The position numbers and the translations under genes are program-made. A stretch of DNA of 64,000 nucleotides, from contig CM077598.1 in NCBI GenBank assembly GCA_039654915.1, positions 71,266,041 through 71,330,040 of the forward strand. The letters run 5' to 3'. The DNA is from Aquilaria yunnanensis. Taxonomy: Eukaryota > Streptophyta > Magnoliopsida > Malvales > Thymelaeaceae. The notes beneath the pieces were generated by a model. The model saw nothing but the letters and a program-made list of their open reading frames with translations. It was not told where the DNA came from and made no database searches. Below are positions 10,416 to 22,703 of this stretch, in pieces (the first letter of the stretch is position 1; each line of letters starts with the position of its first letter).

Positions 10416-11728
10416 AGTTCTAAGGTGCTTCTCATGCTCTTATGTAGACTGTGAATATACCAAAACGCCATCGATGAAAACTTTAACAAACTGATCCAAA
10501 AATGGCTTAAAGATCCGATCCATCGCTTCCATAAATACTACTGGAGCATTCGTCACACCAAACGGCATAACTGTATATTCATAATGTCCATACCTTATCC
10601 TGAAAGCAGTTTTCGGGATATCTTCCTCCTTAACTCTAATATGAAAATACCCAGACCGAAGATCAATTCTAGAAAACACTTTCGCTCCTCTGAGCCTGTC
10701 AAACAAATCATCAATTCCAGGAAGTGGATATTTATTCTTGATTTTCACTGCATTCAACTTTCTATAGTCGATGCACAATCTAAAAGTTTTGTCCTTCTTC
10801 TTCACAAATAACACTGGAGCTCCCCATGGTGATACACTAGGCCATATAAAGCCTTTCTCTAGCAGTTCCTCCAACTGCTTCTTTAACTCATCCATCTCAG
10901 GAGATGACATCCTATAAGGTGGTACTAAAATAGGTTCAACCCCTAGTAGCAGATGGATTGCAAACTCAGTATCCCTTTTAGGTAGTAACCTAGGCAACTC
11001 TACTGGAAACTCCTCAGGAAACTGATTCACTACAGGAATCTTCTCAAGTTCTTCCTCTATAGCCACTCCCTTCAATGAATAATACTCTTCTTCACCAACT
11101 ATAGGGATGGTATCCATAAGTCTAAGGTGCAAACTCTTAGCACTAGACACCAATCCTCCTGTTCAAGTCACTCTAGCACTTTGAGCATCAATAATGTCGA
11201 CTGAGTGATTCGCACAGTCGATTTGTGCCCAACACTAGGTCATAAGACCTCAATTCTATCACCCATAACTCACAACAGAAATCATGGTTGCCTAACTGCA
11301 AGGGATACCTAGTAACCACTTCATTGGTCACAATAAAACCCCTCCCTGTAATCCTGATAAGTCTCAAGTCACCTGAGATTCGTCGCTGCAATTTAAACTT
11401 ATCTACCTAGGTCGAAGATATCATTGAAAGAGTAGCTCCTGTATCAAACAACACTCTAACACTACCGTTCTAAACAGTAAAATTACCTCGAAGGGCGGCT
11501 GGTTCTCTGGTCACTTGACTCCTAAGGGGGAAAACCCTCGGCTCAACTGCTACTGCGCCTACACTAGGCCGATTCCTTATCGAAAGGGGTATGGGGGTTA
11601 AATTCTGAGCCGGACCTGACATCGGTCGTGCCCTTGGGCATTCCCTCGCCCAATGTCCTCTATGACCACAGATATTGCAAGCGTTTGTCCCCAGAGTATA
11701 TGGTCTTCCACCATGAAACCATCTGCAC
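10416..11728 (-). pseudogene. Tekay-1 segment: gag zinc knuckle, protease and RT (minus strand)
   Basis: Read on the minus strand from 11728: the second half of gag with knuckle CNICGHRGHWAREC (near 11650), a protease with VLFDTGAT (near 11440), and the N-terminal half of RT. It is collinear with Tekay-2 (about 44100-45428). The RT active site reads FIDG instead of the usual Y/F-x-D-D, and a stop follows at 10440, so this copy is dead. Tat-1 cuts it at 10416 and Tat-2 at 11729. The TGCAC at 11724-11728 is the left target duplication of Tat-2. Confidence 0.88.
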
Positions 11729-12249
11729 TGATAGCCGAAGGACTATCGCCTCCACCTGGCCGAACTCCCTGCCACCAGAATGGCCAGGAGATCTAGCGCT
11801 ACCCAGAAAAAGGTGGGATCACACATCTTGGAGAAAAGCCGAAGAGCCCAAGCTCGGCACGCCAGGGAACTTGAGGATACTATTAGCCCCCCGAGGTAGT
11901 AAACAGACCGCATTCGGAAAAGTGGCACCAGCTCCTGTGGGCCGAACATTATTTTCCCGAAGGCGGAACTCCCTGAATCTGGGAACCCCCGAACTGGGGG
12001 CATGTTTCCCGAAGTGGCACGGTCCGTACTAGAGGACGACCTCACCTAGGAACCTCGGGAGTATGGCAGGAGCATTTAAGGAAGCCTCTGACATGTCGCC
12101 CACAGACGTCACAAGTCGCCTCAAAAGGCACTCTGACACGCCGACGCCATCAAAGTCACATCATGGCTCGTCTCGGCTCAAGGCTCAAGGAAGCCTGCCA
12201 CCAGCTACTTGTCCTCTACGCCCAGACATTCAGAGAACATCCGACCGAA

Positions 12250-12290
12250 CACGTGTCACGATCTGAACGGGCTGGACACCTCTATAAATA
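12250..12290 (+). promoter_or_regulatory. LTR promoter, Tat-2
   Basis: CACGTG at 12250-12255 and TATAAATA at 12283-12290. The first ATG after the TATA box in this LTR is the gag start at 12555. Confidence 0.7.
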
Positions 12291-12424
12291 CCAGGGAATA
12301 CACCCTGGCAAACGGTTGGCAAATATCCCGACTCCTCACTCTGAGAAAATACGACCAGGCGAGTTCACTGAACCCCTCAGTGCTATTTCTTTCGCCTTCT
12401 CTCAGCACCACTGACTTGGGCGTC

Positions 12425-12461
12425 GGAGGCTCGTCCCCGGAACAACACCCCGGGGACCTCC
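12425..12461 (+). other. Leader hairpin in Tat-2 LTR
   Basis: GGAGG, 4-nt bulge, TCCCCGG, 9-nt loop, CCGGGGA, CCTCC. Same architecture as in Tat-1 and Tat-3 despite a different loop and bulge. Confidence 0.6.
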
Positions 12462-12554
12462 TAACCCACTTTTTCTAAACATCTCAGGCACTCTCCCTTG
12501 GGCAAACCGGCCAGCAGGCGTTCTTCCTCTCCGCGAGTCCCTCCATCAGTCACC

Positions 12555-15330
12555 ATGACTACCAACGATGAAGCCCTTGGGCATCATTTGGCGCCGTCTG
12601 TGGGAAACCGCTCTGAGATCGCCGTTGTTGAAACTCGGCGTTCTAAGGATAGGGGACTCCCGAGGTCTCCGTCCACACTTGAGACACAACCGGCTGCTGA
12701 GCAAACACTCCCAGGGACTTCTGCGCCTGAGGATGACCGCCCTCTAGTAATCACTATGAGCTTTATGAGGGAGTTTCAGCGTTCGGTCATAGCCAAAATG
12801 ACACAGCAGATCGACCGAAGGTGGCCACAGTAGACACAGGCCCAAAGACCTCCTTCACCTACACGACCTCGGGAGAAAAGCCCGAGGTCAACTCATCGCA
12901 GTTCGGGAAGCGGAGACCCACGCGAAGAGTCGTCTACGGAGAATATACCCTTCGGGAAACGGCCTGTGGGACAAACTGGGTCCAAGTGACCGAATGTCTC
13001 AAGCGAAGGAGTTCATCGCCTGAGGCGAGGTCCCTGTCCCCTCAGCACCAAACTCGCTCCCCGAAGAGGCGCCGACGATCTCCCTTCCCAGAGGAAGAGC
13101 CTAATGCCACAGTTCTCATGGAAAGGATACTAGCGCGGCTAGACAGGGTGGAAAAGCAAGTAGCTCACAAACCCGTTTGGGACAGGCTGACGGGAGCCTT
13201 ATGCGAAGATGGGTCCCCATTCACCCGGGCCGTGGCCGAGGCAGCCATGCCAGGCGACTTCAGGGTACCTCGGCTGGAGATTTATGATGGCCGCACTGAT
13301 CCGCAGGCCCATCTAACCAAATACAGACGCAGCATGATAATGCATGGTGCTGACGACGCTATCATGTGTAAATGCTTCGAGGTCACCCTCACGGGACCAG
13401 CAACTGCGTGGTACAACTCATTGCCCCCAGGAACCATCACTGAGTTCCAGGAGTTGTCTACGGCCTTCACGCAACAATTTATTTGAAGCCGGCCAACGGC
13501 GAAGATGCCTGTTCAGATGTTCGACATAGAGCAGAGAAACGGAGAAACCATCCGAGACTATGTCGAAAGATTCAACAGGGAAGCTCTAAGCATCCCGGAC
13601 TTCCGGCCCAAAATACGCATCCTCGCCATGACACGGGGCCTTCGGCGAGACTCACAGCTATTTTATGAGTTCTCAAAGCACCCCCCGGACACCCTCGGAG
13701 AATTTTACCGAAGGGCCGAACAGTACATGACCGCCGAGGAGCTGAGAATGGCTGGGCCGAAGTCCGATCACAACCGCGCCGAAGGGTCCAATCAGCAAGC
13801 CCGGCATCCAACTGAACAGGCAGGCCGACCTCGGAGGATGCGGGGAAGCAAACTTCAAAGCTTCACACGCCTGAGCACTACACGGACAAACATCCTTAAA
13901 GCGCTGGAAAGGCAGGGGACGCAGATTCGGCGGCCAAGGGCCATGACCACTGATAACAAGAAAAACATCAAGAAGTTCTGCCAGTTTCACCGCGACCACG
14001 GCCACGACACCGAAGACTGCTTCCAACTGAAGAAGTACATTGAGTTGCTGATAAAACTTGGCCAACTTCAGAAATATCTGCGGATGCCTTCCCTAAAAGG
14101 AAGAAAAGATGAGGAAGAAAGGGCCGAAGATGAGGACTACAACTCCGATAGGCGGAGAAACAGAAGTCCGAAAAAGCACCCTCCTCCATCTGCAGGGGTG
14201 ATACAAACCATCACCACGGGGCTCCCATCCTCGGAAAGAAAGCGGAAGGCCAGAGAGATTGCGGTCATGGAATATCAGAGTCCGGCAAAGAAACTGGCTC
14301 GCAAGGATGGATCCACCGTCATCTTCCCCCATGATGATCCGCTGCTAATCATGGCAAGGATAGGGAACTGGGACGTCAAAAGAGTGTTGCTTGATGATGG
14401 ATCAAACACTGACATCCTATTCTCGCATTTGCTGCCGAATTTGGACATTTCCACCAGCGAGCTCAAGCCTGTCACCTCGCCCACCTTCGGGGTTGGACCG
14501 TCCGAACTACCTGTCCTCGGATGGATTGATCTCCCCCTGATGATGAAAGGAACTTCGGTCGACGGAACAACTGAGTTGTACGCCTCCACTATGGCGAGAT
14601 TTATTGTCATGGACGTTCCTTCTTCGTACAACGCCATCCTTGGAAGGCAGACACAGGGAAACCTGCACATTCGCCCTGACGTGAAGTACTCGACTGACAC
14701 ATTCGCCACCAAGGATGGGGATGCAGAGGTCTTCATAGATCAAGCCGAGGTAAGGAAGGTGTTTGTAAAAGCGTGAAAAGCTCCGGCAAATAACCCCGCA
14801 CAAACAATGGAGGAAAAGGCGCCAGAGAAGGGCAAAGAAGGAGATCCCACGAGAGTGGAAACGGAAACAGTAGAACTTGTCCCAGGACAATCTACCCGAA
14901 TAGGGAAGAACTTACCCGAAGGTGACAAGAAAAACCTTGTATCTTTTCTACTGGGAAATAAAGATCTCTTTGCCTACTCGCCGAAAGACATGCCAGGGGT
15001 GCACCCTGGCATAATACAGCACTGCCTCAAAGTAAGCCTGGAAGCAAAGCCTGTCCGGCAAAAGAAGCGAAGCATCTCAGCCCATAAGAGCAACTTTGTA
15101 AAAACTGAAGTCCAGCGCCTGTTAGACGCTGAAGTCATCAGGGAGGTCAAATACCCCGAATGGTTAAGCAACGTGGTCATTGCCACAAAAGAAGGCAGCA
15201 GCAAACTCCGGATGTGCATCGACTTCAGAAACTTGAACGATGCTTGCCCGAAAGACTCATACCCTATTCCGCCAATAGACCAACTGGTAGACTCAACTGC
15301 CGAATATGGGCTCCTAAGTTTCCTAGACGC
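12555..15330 (+). pseudogene. Tat-2 gag-pol, 5' part (gag, protease, start of RT)
   Basis: The ATG at 12555 lies in the LTR. A TAG at 12831-12833 and a frame change follow; the gag capsid-like domain is readable at 12821-13486, with another break at 13483. The stretch 13505-14776 holds the rest of gag, the CQFHRDHGHDTEDC knuckle (near 13980) and the LLDDGS protease motif (near 14390). A CGA-to-TGA change stops it near 14774. The start of RT is open up to 15330, where a solo LTR interrupts it; the RT continues after 16305. Confidence 0.9.
12589..12606 (+). other. Primer-binding site, Tat-2
   Basis: TGGCGCCGTCTGTGGGAA, identical to the Tat-1 site. It is also translated as part of gag. Confidence 0.85.
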
Positions 15331-16300
15331 TGATAGCCAAAGGCTATCGCCTCCTCGGTAGTAACTCCGCGCCAGAATATTGGCCGAGGAGTCTGACGTC
15401 ACCCAAGAGAGGATCTTTTTACTGACCTCGGAAGGTGCAAAGTCAAACACTATGAGCTCGAGACTTCGGTAGCTCGTCAGGAATTCTGAGGACAACACCG
15501 TCTCCATCGAGGGGCTAAACTGACCGTCTTCGGGTAAGAGAGCCATCTCCCTGAAGCAAGGGAGAATCTCCCCGAAGGAAGAGGCCCCAAAGAGGTCTTC
15601 CCCGAACAAGAAACACCTGAACGAGGGAATCCCCGAACTATGGGTGTGAGTCCCGAAGAAGGTGTTCATCAAGGGCGCTCCCAGAATTATGGGATAGATC
15701 CCGAAGGAGGTGCTCGCACCGAAGGACGGATAGAATCCGAAGAGGGTGCCCACACCGAAGGGCGACCTCGCCCAGGGGACCTCGGGAGTGCGGTATGAGC
15801 ATTTAAGGAGCCTCTGACATGTCGCCCACAAGCCCTACACGTCACATCTGAACGGCGAAATGACACGCCGCAGCCGCCCCAGTCCTGACACAACCCGTCC
15901 GGGTCCAGGGCTAAAAGAGGCTGCAAACGGCTGCCTGTCCCCTAGGTCCAAAGAGACAGATCAAATCCGACCGAACACGTGTCATGATCTGAACGGACCA
16001 GCTACTCCTATAAATACTAGGAAATGGGACTGGGCAAAGGACGGGCATTTTCCTCTCTCTGAGAAAACACAGAACAGGCAAGACACTTGATCCCTTAGTG
16101 TTCTTCCTCCACTCTCACTCAGAAAACTGACTTGGGCGTCGGAGGGTCCTCCCCGGAAAAGCAAACCGGGGAGCTCCTAACCTCTTCTTTGAGCTTTTCA
16201 GGCGCACTCAGCTGGGAAACCTGAGCTCCAGGCGCTCGCCTCCACAGGAAGTCTCTCCACCTGTCAACATGACAGCAAACGAAGATGCCTTGGGGCATCA
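15331..16300 (+). repeat. Solo Tat LTR inside Tat-2 RT
   Basis: A complete LTR (970 bp) of the Tat-1 subfamily: TGATAGCC at the start, GGGGCATCA at the end, no internal region. GACGC flanks it on both sides (15326-15330 and 16301-16305), so it is a genuine insertion that later lost its body by recombination between its two LTRs. It carries the start hairpin GATAGCC-AAA-GGCTATC as a perfect 7-bp stem. Confidence 0.96.
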
Positions 16301-16305
16301 GACGC

Positions 16306-19025
16306 CTTCAGCGGCTACCATCAAATAAGGATGGACCCCGAAGATGAAGAAAAAACCGCCTTCATCACTGAGGGAGGAACATACTGCTACGTCAGGATGC
16401 CCTTCGGGCTTAAAAATGCAGGAGCCACCTACCAAAGGTTGATGAACAAGGTCTTTAAGGACCAAATGGGGAGAAACATGGAGGTGTATTTTGACGATAT
16501 GGTAGTCAAAAGCAAGCTCCCTTGCAACCACGTTGCAGATCTAGAGGAAACCTTCCAAAAGCTCAGAGCCGTCGGCATTCGTCTCAATCCTGAAAATGCA
16601 TGTTCGGGGTGACCTCGGGAAAGTTCCTTGGGTACATGGTATCCAAAAGAGGCATCGATGCTAACCCGAAAAAAATTAAGGCCCTGTCGAGTTTCGAACT
16701 CCTGCCACAGTAAATGATGTGCAGAGACTCACCAGAAGAATAACCTCTCTTAGCAGGTTCATTTCCAGGTACGGAGATAGGTGTCGGCCTTTCTTCAAAG
16801 TCCTCACTAAGGCAGCAAAAAAGGAAGGCAACCTCAGAAGGGATGATCATCCTTGGGATCAAGACAACCAAAAAGCCTGGGAAGAACTCAAAATCTACCT
16901 AGCCAGCCTGCCGACTCTGCGACAACCTCGCGAGGGAAAGCCCCTCGTATTATACCTCGCCGTCACGAAAAAAGCTGTGAGCTCGGTCCTCGTGAAAGAA
17001 GAAGGGCCAAAACAATGGCCGGTCTACTATGTAAGCAAATCCTTGCATGGCACCGAAGTCAGGTACCCTCTGCTGCAAAAAGCTATATACGCCTTGGTGC
17101 TTGTAGGGAGAAGGCTGCGACCATACTTTCAGGCTCACCCCATCATCGTCCGAAGTAGCCTACCACTACGGGACATTATGAGGAAAGTGGATTATTCGGG
17201 AAGGCTCTCCAAGTGGTGTATAGAGCTTGGCGAACACGATATCACCTATGAACCTCGGAAGGCCATAAAAGCTTAAGCACTGGCAGAATTCATTGTCGAA
17301 ATACCCACCAGTAAGGACAGTCATCCAGATCGGAACGAAGGTGAGCCAGAATGGACCTTACATGTTGACGGAGCCTCGGGGTCCGAACACCAGGGAGCTG
17401 GGGTAATTATCAGAGGCCCCGAAGGCCTAGAGGTAATGAAGGCTATCAAGTTTAGCTTCAATGTCACTAACAATGTGGCTGAGTATGAGGCCCTCATAGC
17501 GGGATTACGACTGGTCAGAAAAATTGGCATGAGAAACTTAAAGGCTCACAGCGATTCCTAGCTAATAGTTCGGCAGACGGCAGGAGACTATGGGGCGAAG
17601 GACCCAACCTTGGCAAAATACGACGAGCTGGTAGCAAAACTCATTCAAGAGTTTGACGCCGTACGGATCAAAAATGTACCTCGGCGGAAAAACACCGAAG
17701 CAGATTGCTTGGCGAAGTCAAAGACCTACACGGAGGTGCTAGACCATCCGAGCATCTCAGTACTGAGCATAGCGACCTCGGGAAAAGGATGGAGGGATCC
17801 AATAAAAAGGTACCTCACGGAAAATTTGCTCCCCGAACACCCCGGTGACGCTGCAAAACTGTGAAGGTGCTCCGGCCGTTTCTTCCTAATCGGGGAAGAA
17901 CTATACCGACAGGGATACGCGAATCCGCTGCAAAGATGTGTGAATGAAGAGGATACTGAAATGATCCTTGAAGAAGTCCACAAAGGCATGTGTGGTTCAC
18001 ACATTGGAACCGATGCCCTGGCAGCAGTGATACTCCGCGAGGGATACTTCTGGCCTACCCTAATAAAGGACGCAAGGTAGTTCGTCCGGAAATGCGGTAG
18101 TTGCCAGAGACACGCGAACATCCAGAGGGCACCCTCGGAAATGGTAACTTCGGCTGACTATCCCTGGCCCTTCGCAGTCTGGGGTATAGACCTTATTGGG
18201 CCATTCCCCTCAGAGCCCGGAGGCGTGAAATTCTGCGTGGTAGCAGTAGACTGTTTCTCCAAATGGGTCGAGGCAGAACCGCTAGCAACTATCTCGGTGA
18301 AAGAAGCGCAAAAGTTTGTATGGAAGAACATCGTACGCAGATTCGGCATACCGAGGGTACTAGTGGCTGATAATGGATCCCAATTCACAGACAAAGGATT
18401 CTAGGAATTTATCAGCGACCTCGGAATAAAGATGCACTTTGCCCCAGTAGCTCACCCCCAAAGCAACGGGCAGGTGGAAGTATCTAACAGGACCATAAAA
18501 GATGGCCTGAAAAAGAGACTGGGGGAAGCAAAAGGGAAATGGCCAGGAGAACTCCAAACCGTATTATGGAGTTATCGAACGACGCCCCGAAGAGCCACAG
18601 GGGAGACTCCCTTCTCACTCGTCTTCGGAACAGAGTCCATCATCCCTATCGAGATAGTTAGACCATCAGTACGGGTGCAAGTATTTGATGAAGGTGGAAA
18701 CGACGTCGGCCTAAGAACGAAGCTCGACCTCGTCGGCGAACACAGAGAAATAGCTGAGCTGAGAAGAAAAGCTTTCCAGCAAAGAGTTGCCGCGACTATA
18801 AATTTATGAGCGAAGCCAAAAGAAATCAAGAAAGGGGACCTCATTCTCCGAAAGGCTGACTTTGTACCCCGAAAGCCATCCCACGGAGTACTTCGCGCGA
18901 ACTGGGAAGGACCTTATCTGGTTCTTGCCGAAGTACGAAAAGGCGTGTACAAACTTGGCGACACCGAAGGCGTAGAATTGAAAAACACTTGGCACTTAGA
19001 CGCCCTGAAGAAATTCTACGCTTAA
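16306..19025 (+). pseudogene. Tat-2 gag-pol, 3' part (RT, RNase H, integrase)
   Basis: Continues in register after the solo LTR. The RT active site reads FDD, from YFDD in place of YVDD (near 16490), and a frameshift follows at about 16600. Further stops or shifts lie near 16690, 17274 (CAA to TAA), 17560, 17862, 18079 and 18402. RNase H, the integrase zinc finger and the catalytic core remain recognisable. The family C-terminus (KKFYA) ends at 19025. Confidence 0.9.
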
Positions 19026-19159
19026 GATGGAGCGGAAGGATTGTGTTGAACAAAAAATATCCTAAGTACAGAATGTCCTTGAGAAAAATTCTTAAGTGTA
19101 CAAAATGGTGCAAAACAGAATTCCGCGAAGGTGTTCGCCGTGATAAAGTGCAGATGTGA

Positions 19160-19400
19160 CTTTCCAAAGTCCCTTGAGCCATCACGCTCAGAAAAATGGA
19201 AAAAATCTCGTGAAAGTACCCACCGCAACAAGCGCAGAATAGTTTTCCGAAGTCTCTTGAGCGAACGCGTTCGGGACGAAAGGAAATAGAAGGAATCGCA
19301 AAAAGACTTAGTCAAATTTTTCTGACTTTCCGAAAAGTCTCTTGAGCGACCTTGTTCGGGACGATGGAAATGCAAAATCTTGCAAAAAAGACTTAGCCAA
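19160..19400 (+). repeat. Palindromic array after pol, Tat-2 (3 units)
   Basis: Three units around TTGAGC...TCGGGA at about 19170, 19253 and 19338. The middle one has a perfect 12-bp palindrome, CGAACGCGTTCG. Confidence 0.75.
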
Positions 19401-19500
19401 AAAATATTCATTGAGAATGATCAGGCTTACAAAGAAGAAGTGCCCAAAGAAGGAGCACAAAAATGAAAAAAAAAAAAAAGGAGAAGGCCCCTAAAACAGC

Positions 19501-21926
19501 CTAAGAGTTCTCGGCGTTCCGGGAGCCACCAGCCTCTGTGCCCTTTTCCACCACCTTCGGCGCCGGAATTATGGAAGGCAGGTTCAGGTGCTCGATTTTT
19601 GACCAGGACCACCGAGGCCCCTCGGGAATGTTCAGAGCTTTCAAAAAAGAGAGGTCCAGACCTGGGAACCTCTGAAGGACTTGGTGCCGAGCAAGGCAAA
19701 ACCCGTCCTGGAAGGCGACCTTGGTCATTTCGTCGGATTTGTCCTTCTCAACCTCAAGGTCCTCGAGCTCGTCCTTCAAATCTGCAACCTCCTTCTTCAG
19801 CACCTTCATCCTCTTCTTCACGTCGGGCTCCTTCTTCAAAGACTTGACCTCGGCTTCAAGAGCGTTTTTCTCAGCCACCAACGACAGTATGAGATTGTCA
19901 GAATCTGTCTTATCCTTGAGAAGGTCTTGGTTGGCAGCGAGCATCCCCGCCACCTGATCGCCGAGGTCAGCAATCTTCTGGGAGGATTCCTTCTCAAGGT
20001 CTTCCTTTTCCTTCCGAAACTCCTCCCGAAAGGCAGCAACTTCTTTCTTCGCAGCATCTGCCAGCTGCTGGTTCTTGGCGGTCAATTTCGAGCACGTGAC
20101 TTTTGCTTTTTCTAAGGCCTCTAAGGCCGAAGCTCGGAACGCCTTCTGCCTGGCTACCCGAACTCAGAGAAAGCCGGCGTACCCGAGCAGCTGCGAAAAG
20201 ATGAACGTAAGGTCAGTAAGAGCCAAGCACTTAGGAAAAATTGAAGGGAAAAAGGTGTGAAGAGCATACCTGAGCAGCATGCTCGGTAACTTTCGCGGCG
20301 AGGGTGTCATCGCCCGAATGGGTCGCCGCAATAGCCTTGAAGGAGGCCTCTATAAGCACCCCCTTCGAAATCTGCTTTGCCATTTGAGGACAGTCCTCGG
20401 AGTACAAGTTCATGTCCTCCGTGAACGTCCAGAAAGGCTTTTTGGTTATCTTCCCTTGCGGGACTTTGGCATCGCGAAGGGCCCACTTCTTCGCGTGTTC
20501 GGCCGCCCAGTTCGGAGTAAGCCACTCCCCTACATGGCGCAAATGAGAACCAGGTCAGAGACAAAGGAAATTTCAGAAAAACAAAAGAGCCATACTTGTT
20601 CTGAAAACAACAAACCTGGCGGCACTTCGATCACGACGTCCTCGGAGTCCTGAGACTCCTCGGTCGAAATCCCCTTGCCTTTCTTCTTGCGCCGCTCCTC
20701 GACAAAAGGAGCCTCTACCACGGCCTCCAGAAGGGCCTGCGGCGGGGAAGGGCTCTGGGGAGGGACATCGGCGGAAGGAACCTCGGCAGCGGTAGGGACC
20801 TCGGCAGCAGCCTCGAGCAGCGGAATCTCGACTGCCCCAGGCTCCTCGGTAGCCTCCTCGGAAATTTCTTGCTGAGGAAGCTGGGCAGTTTTCTTTGCCC
20901 GTTTCACCGAAAGACCAGCGCCAGTAGACTTACGCCTTCGGGAAGCCGCCTTCTTTGTCTGGTCACCCTTCTCCACCTGGTGGGAAAAAAGGGACTTGTA
21001 GAATGCAGCAGTCCCGTCCCCCATCTCTGAAAAAGAAACAAGACATCAGCGTAAGTCTGAGGGAAAAATTGCAAGGGAGTAGAAGATAAATTACTTTTGA
21101 AAAGCGTTTTGAAATAAACTTCCTCCTGAAGGAGCTGCACCAACCAGGAGTCCTTCCCGGCGATAGCAGGAGCTGGCATCTCGAGGTCAGTCTCATACTC
21201 CTTGACCACCCCTAACTCCCGAAGGACCTCTTCGGTCATCAACCTCTAGTTAATGGGGAAGGGGTACAGGGGGTGCGAAGCGACCTCGGGAGCCCAGTTG
21301 GAGACGGCGCGAATACGTCTGTCGAAGTCCGCGAACACGTGAGCCAACTCTGGAGTCAGTAGTATCCTCGGATCAACGACGTCCACATCCAGCTTTCCCC
21401 GAGCCCATTTGGTCAGAACATATGACCAGGCCTCATCTATCTTTAGGAAGAAGAATTTCTGTTGCCACCCTCGCCAACTGTCCCTTGTCGCAAAAGAGAA
21501 CATGAATTTTTTTCTCCCGGATCCCCAAGGTAGCATGAAATAGAAGCCATCCTTCGGGACCACGAAGAGCTTGTAGTACTGCATGAAAATTACAAAATGG
21601 GGTTTTATCCCGAAGACGCCACACATACGGAGGAAGGCGTTAAAATAGCAGTACGAGTTCGGGGGAAGCTGATTAACAGCAATGCCATGAAATTGGCAGA
21701 ACTCGCAAACCATCTTCGGGGGAGGATAACAAAGTCCGGCCTTCAGCTGGACTCAGAAAATGGTAACCTCGTTACTATGGTTTGAAAAAGCATAGTGGTC
21801 AGATCGTGGCAGCCGGGTAATGGCATAAGAGGGAAGAAAGAACTTCTTCTTCCACCTCTCTAACTTTTTAGGGGTGGTGCAACAAGGATGAGATAAAAGA
21901 GGCTGCCAGCTCTCAGGGATAGGCAT
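19501..21926 (-). pseudogene. Tat-2 antisense gene (4 exons), broken
   Basis: Proposed exons on the minus strand: 21926-21095, 21026-20616, 20529-20270 and 20190-19501. Introns of 68, 86 and 79 nt have GT...AG ends (GTAATT, GTTTGT and GTATGC donors). Exon 1 is 832 nt and exon 3 is 260 nt, exactly as in the other three copies, and all phases fit. I chose the ATG at 21926 because the peptide MP(I/V)PESW is where the copies start to agree. Stops: Trp to TAG near the end of exon 1 (about 21246-21248) and Arg to TGA early in exon 4 (about 20163). Domain plan as in Tat-3. Confidence 0.85.
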
Positions 21927-22184
21927 TTTGGACAGAAAAACGAGTTCGGAAAAAGGCAAGGAAACAACTTCCGGCAAAAACTCAAAAAAACAGAGGTATT
22001 AAAAGACTCTGGAAAGAAAAAACCCACCAAAAGACTTGCCAAAATCGGAGGTCGCCGTCGTAAAAGGTTGCCGGAAAAAGCTCTGTTAAAACAGCTCCGC
22101 CGCAAAAGCAAGAGAAAGCGCAGAGAAAAGGGCAAGCAGAGAAAGAGCAGAAGCTAAAGCAAAAGGGGCTTATGACGGAATGGG

Positions 22185-22329
22185 CTATTTATAGGCCAAG
22201 GGTGGGTAACCGAAACGACGTCATAAGTGCCCTTTGAAGGCGAACCGTCGCCATAACTGCACTCTGTGCCTGAAAAGACGCGCTCTCTGTAAACGACACG
22301 ACCCTCTTCCAATGACAGTGTGCCACGTG
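22185..22329 (-). promoter_or_regulatory. Promoter of the Tat-2 antisense gene
   Basis: CTATAAATAG on the minus strand (22194-22185), about 260 bp upstream of the ATG, and CACGTG at 22324-22329, 130 bp further up. Confidence 0.6.
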
Positions 22330-22454
22330 TCAACCGCCGCGCCAAAATAAGGGACACGTCTTCTGACATCCCTAAAAAACTGGGACGCGTCGCTCAGACT
22401 GACACGCTTGGCCATCAGACGCGATGCTGCACAGACCTGCAAAAGCAAAGAAGC

Positions 22455-22625
22455 AGGTTGCCTCGAAGACACCAAAAGACGGGCTATGGCCGAACAGCCC
22501 ATACCTTCGGGCAAGAGGTGTGTATCTTCGGCACAGGCTTTGCCTCGGAGACACCAAAAATTAGGCCAAGGCCGAGCAGCCCACACCTTTGGGCAAGAGG
22601 TGTACCTTGAACACAGGTGTTACTC
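22455..22625 (+). repeat. Short tandem repeat before the 3' LTR, Tat-2
   Basis: Two imperfect roughly 80-bp units with GACACCAAAA, GGCCGA(A/G)CAGCCC, GGGCAAGAGGTGT and CTTCGGCACAGG. Confidence 0.6.
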
Positions 22626-22690
22626 TGTATTGACTCCCAAAGAACATCCTCAGAAAGAAAATGAAACCGAAGTCGTCCCTTCAGCTTTCC

Positions 22691-22703
22691 GAAGGGGGGC
22701 ATG
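22691..22703 (+). other. Polypurine tract, Tat-2
   Basis: GAAGGGGGGCATG directly before the 3' LTR. Confidence 0.85.

Larger units (their letters stand above)
11729..12586 (+). repeat. Tat-2 5' LTR (858 bp)
   Basis: Starts TGATAGCCGAAGG and ends GGGCATCA. Contains CACGTG (12250-12255), TATAAATA (12283-12290), the leader hairpin (12425-12461) and the gag ATG (12555). Confidence 0.96.

Noticed and set aside
10416..10420. AGTTC as target duplication of Tat-1
   Set aside because: The left flank is outside the window, so it cannot be confirmed.
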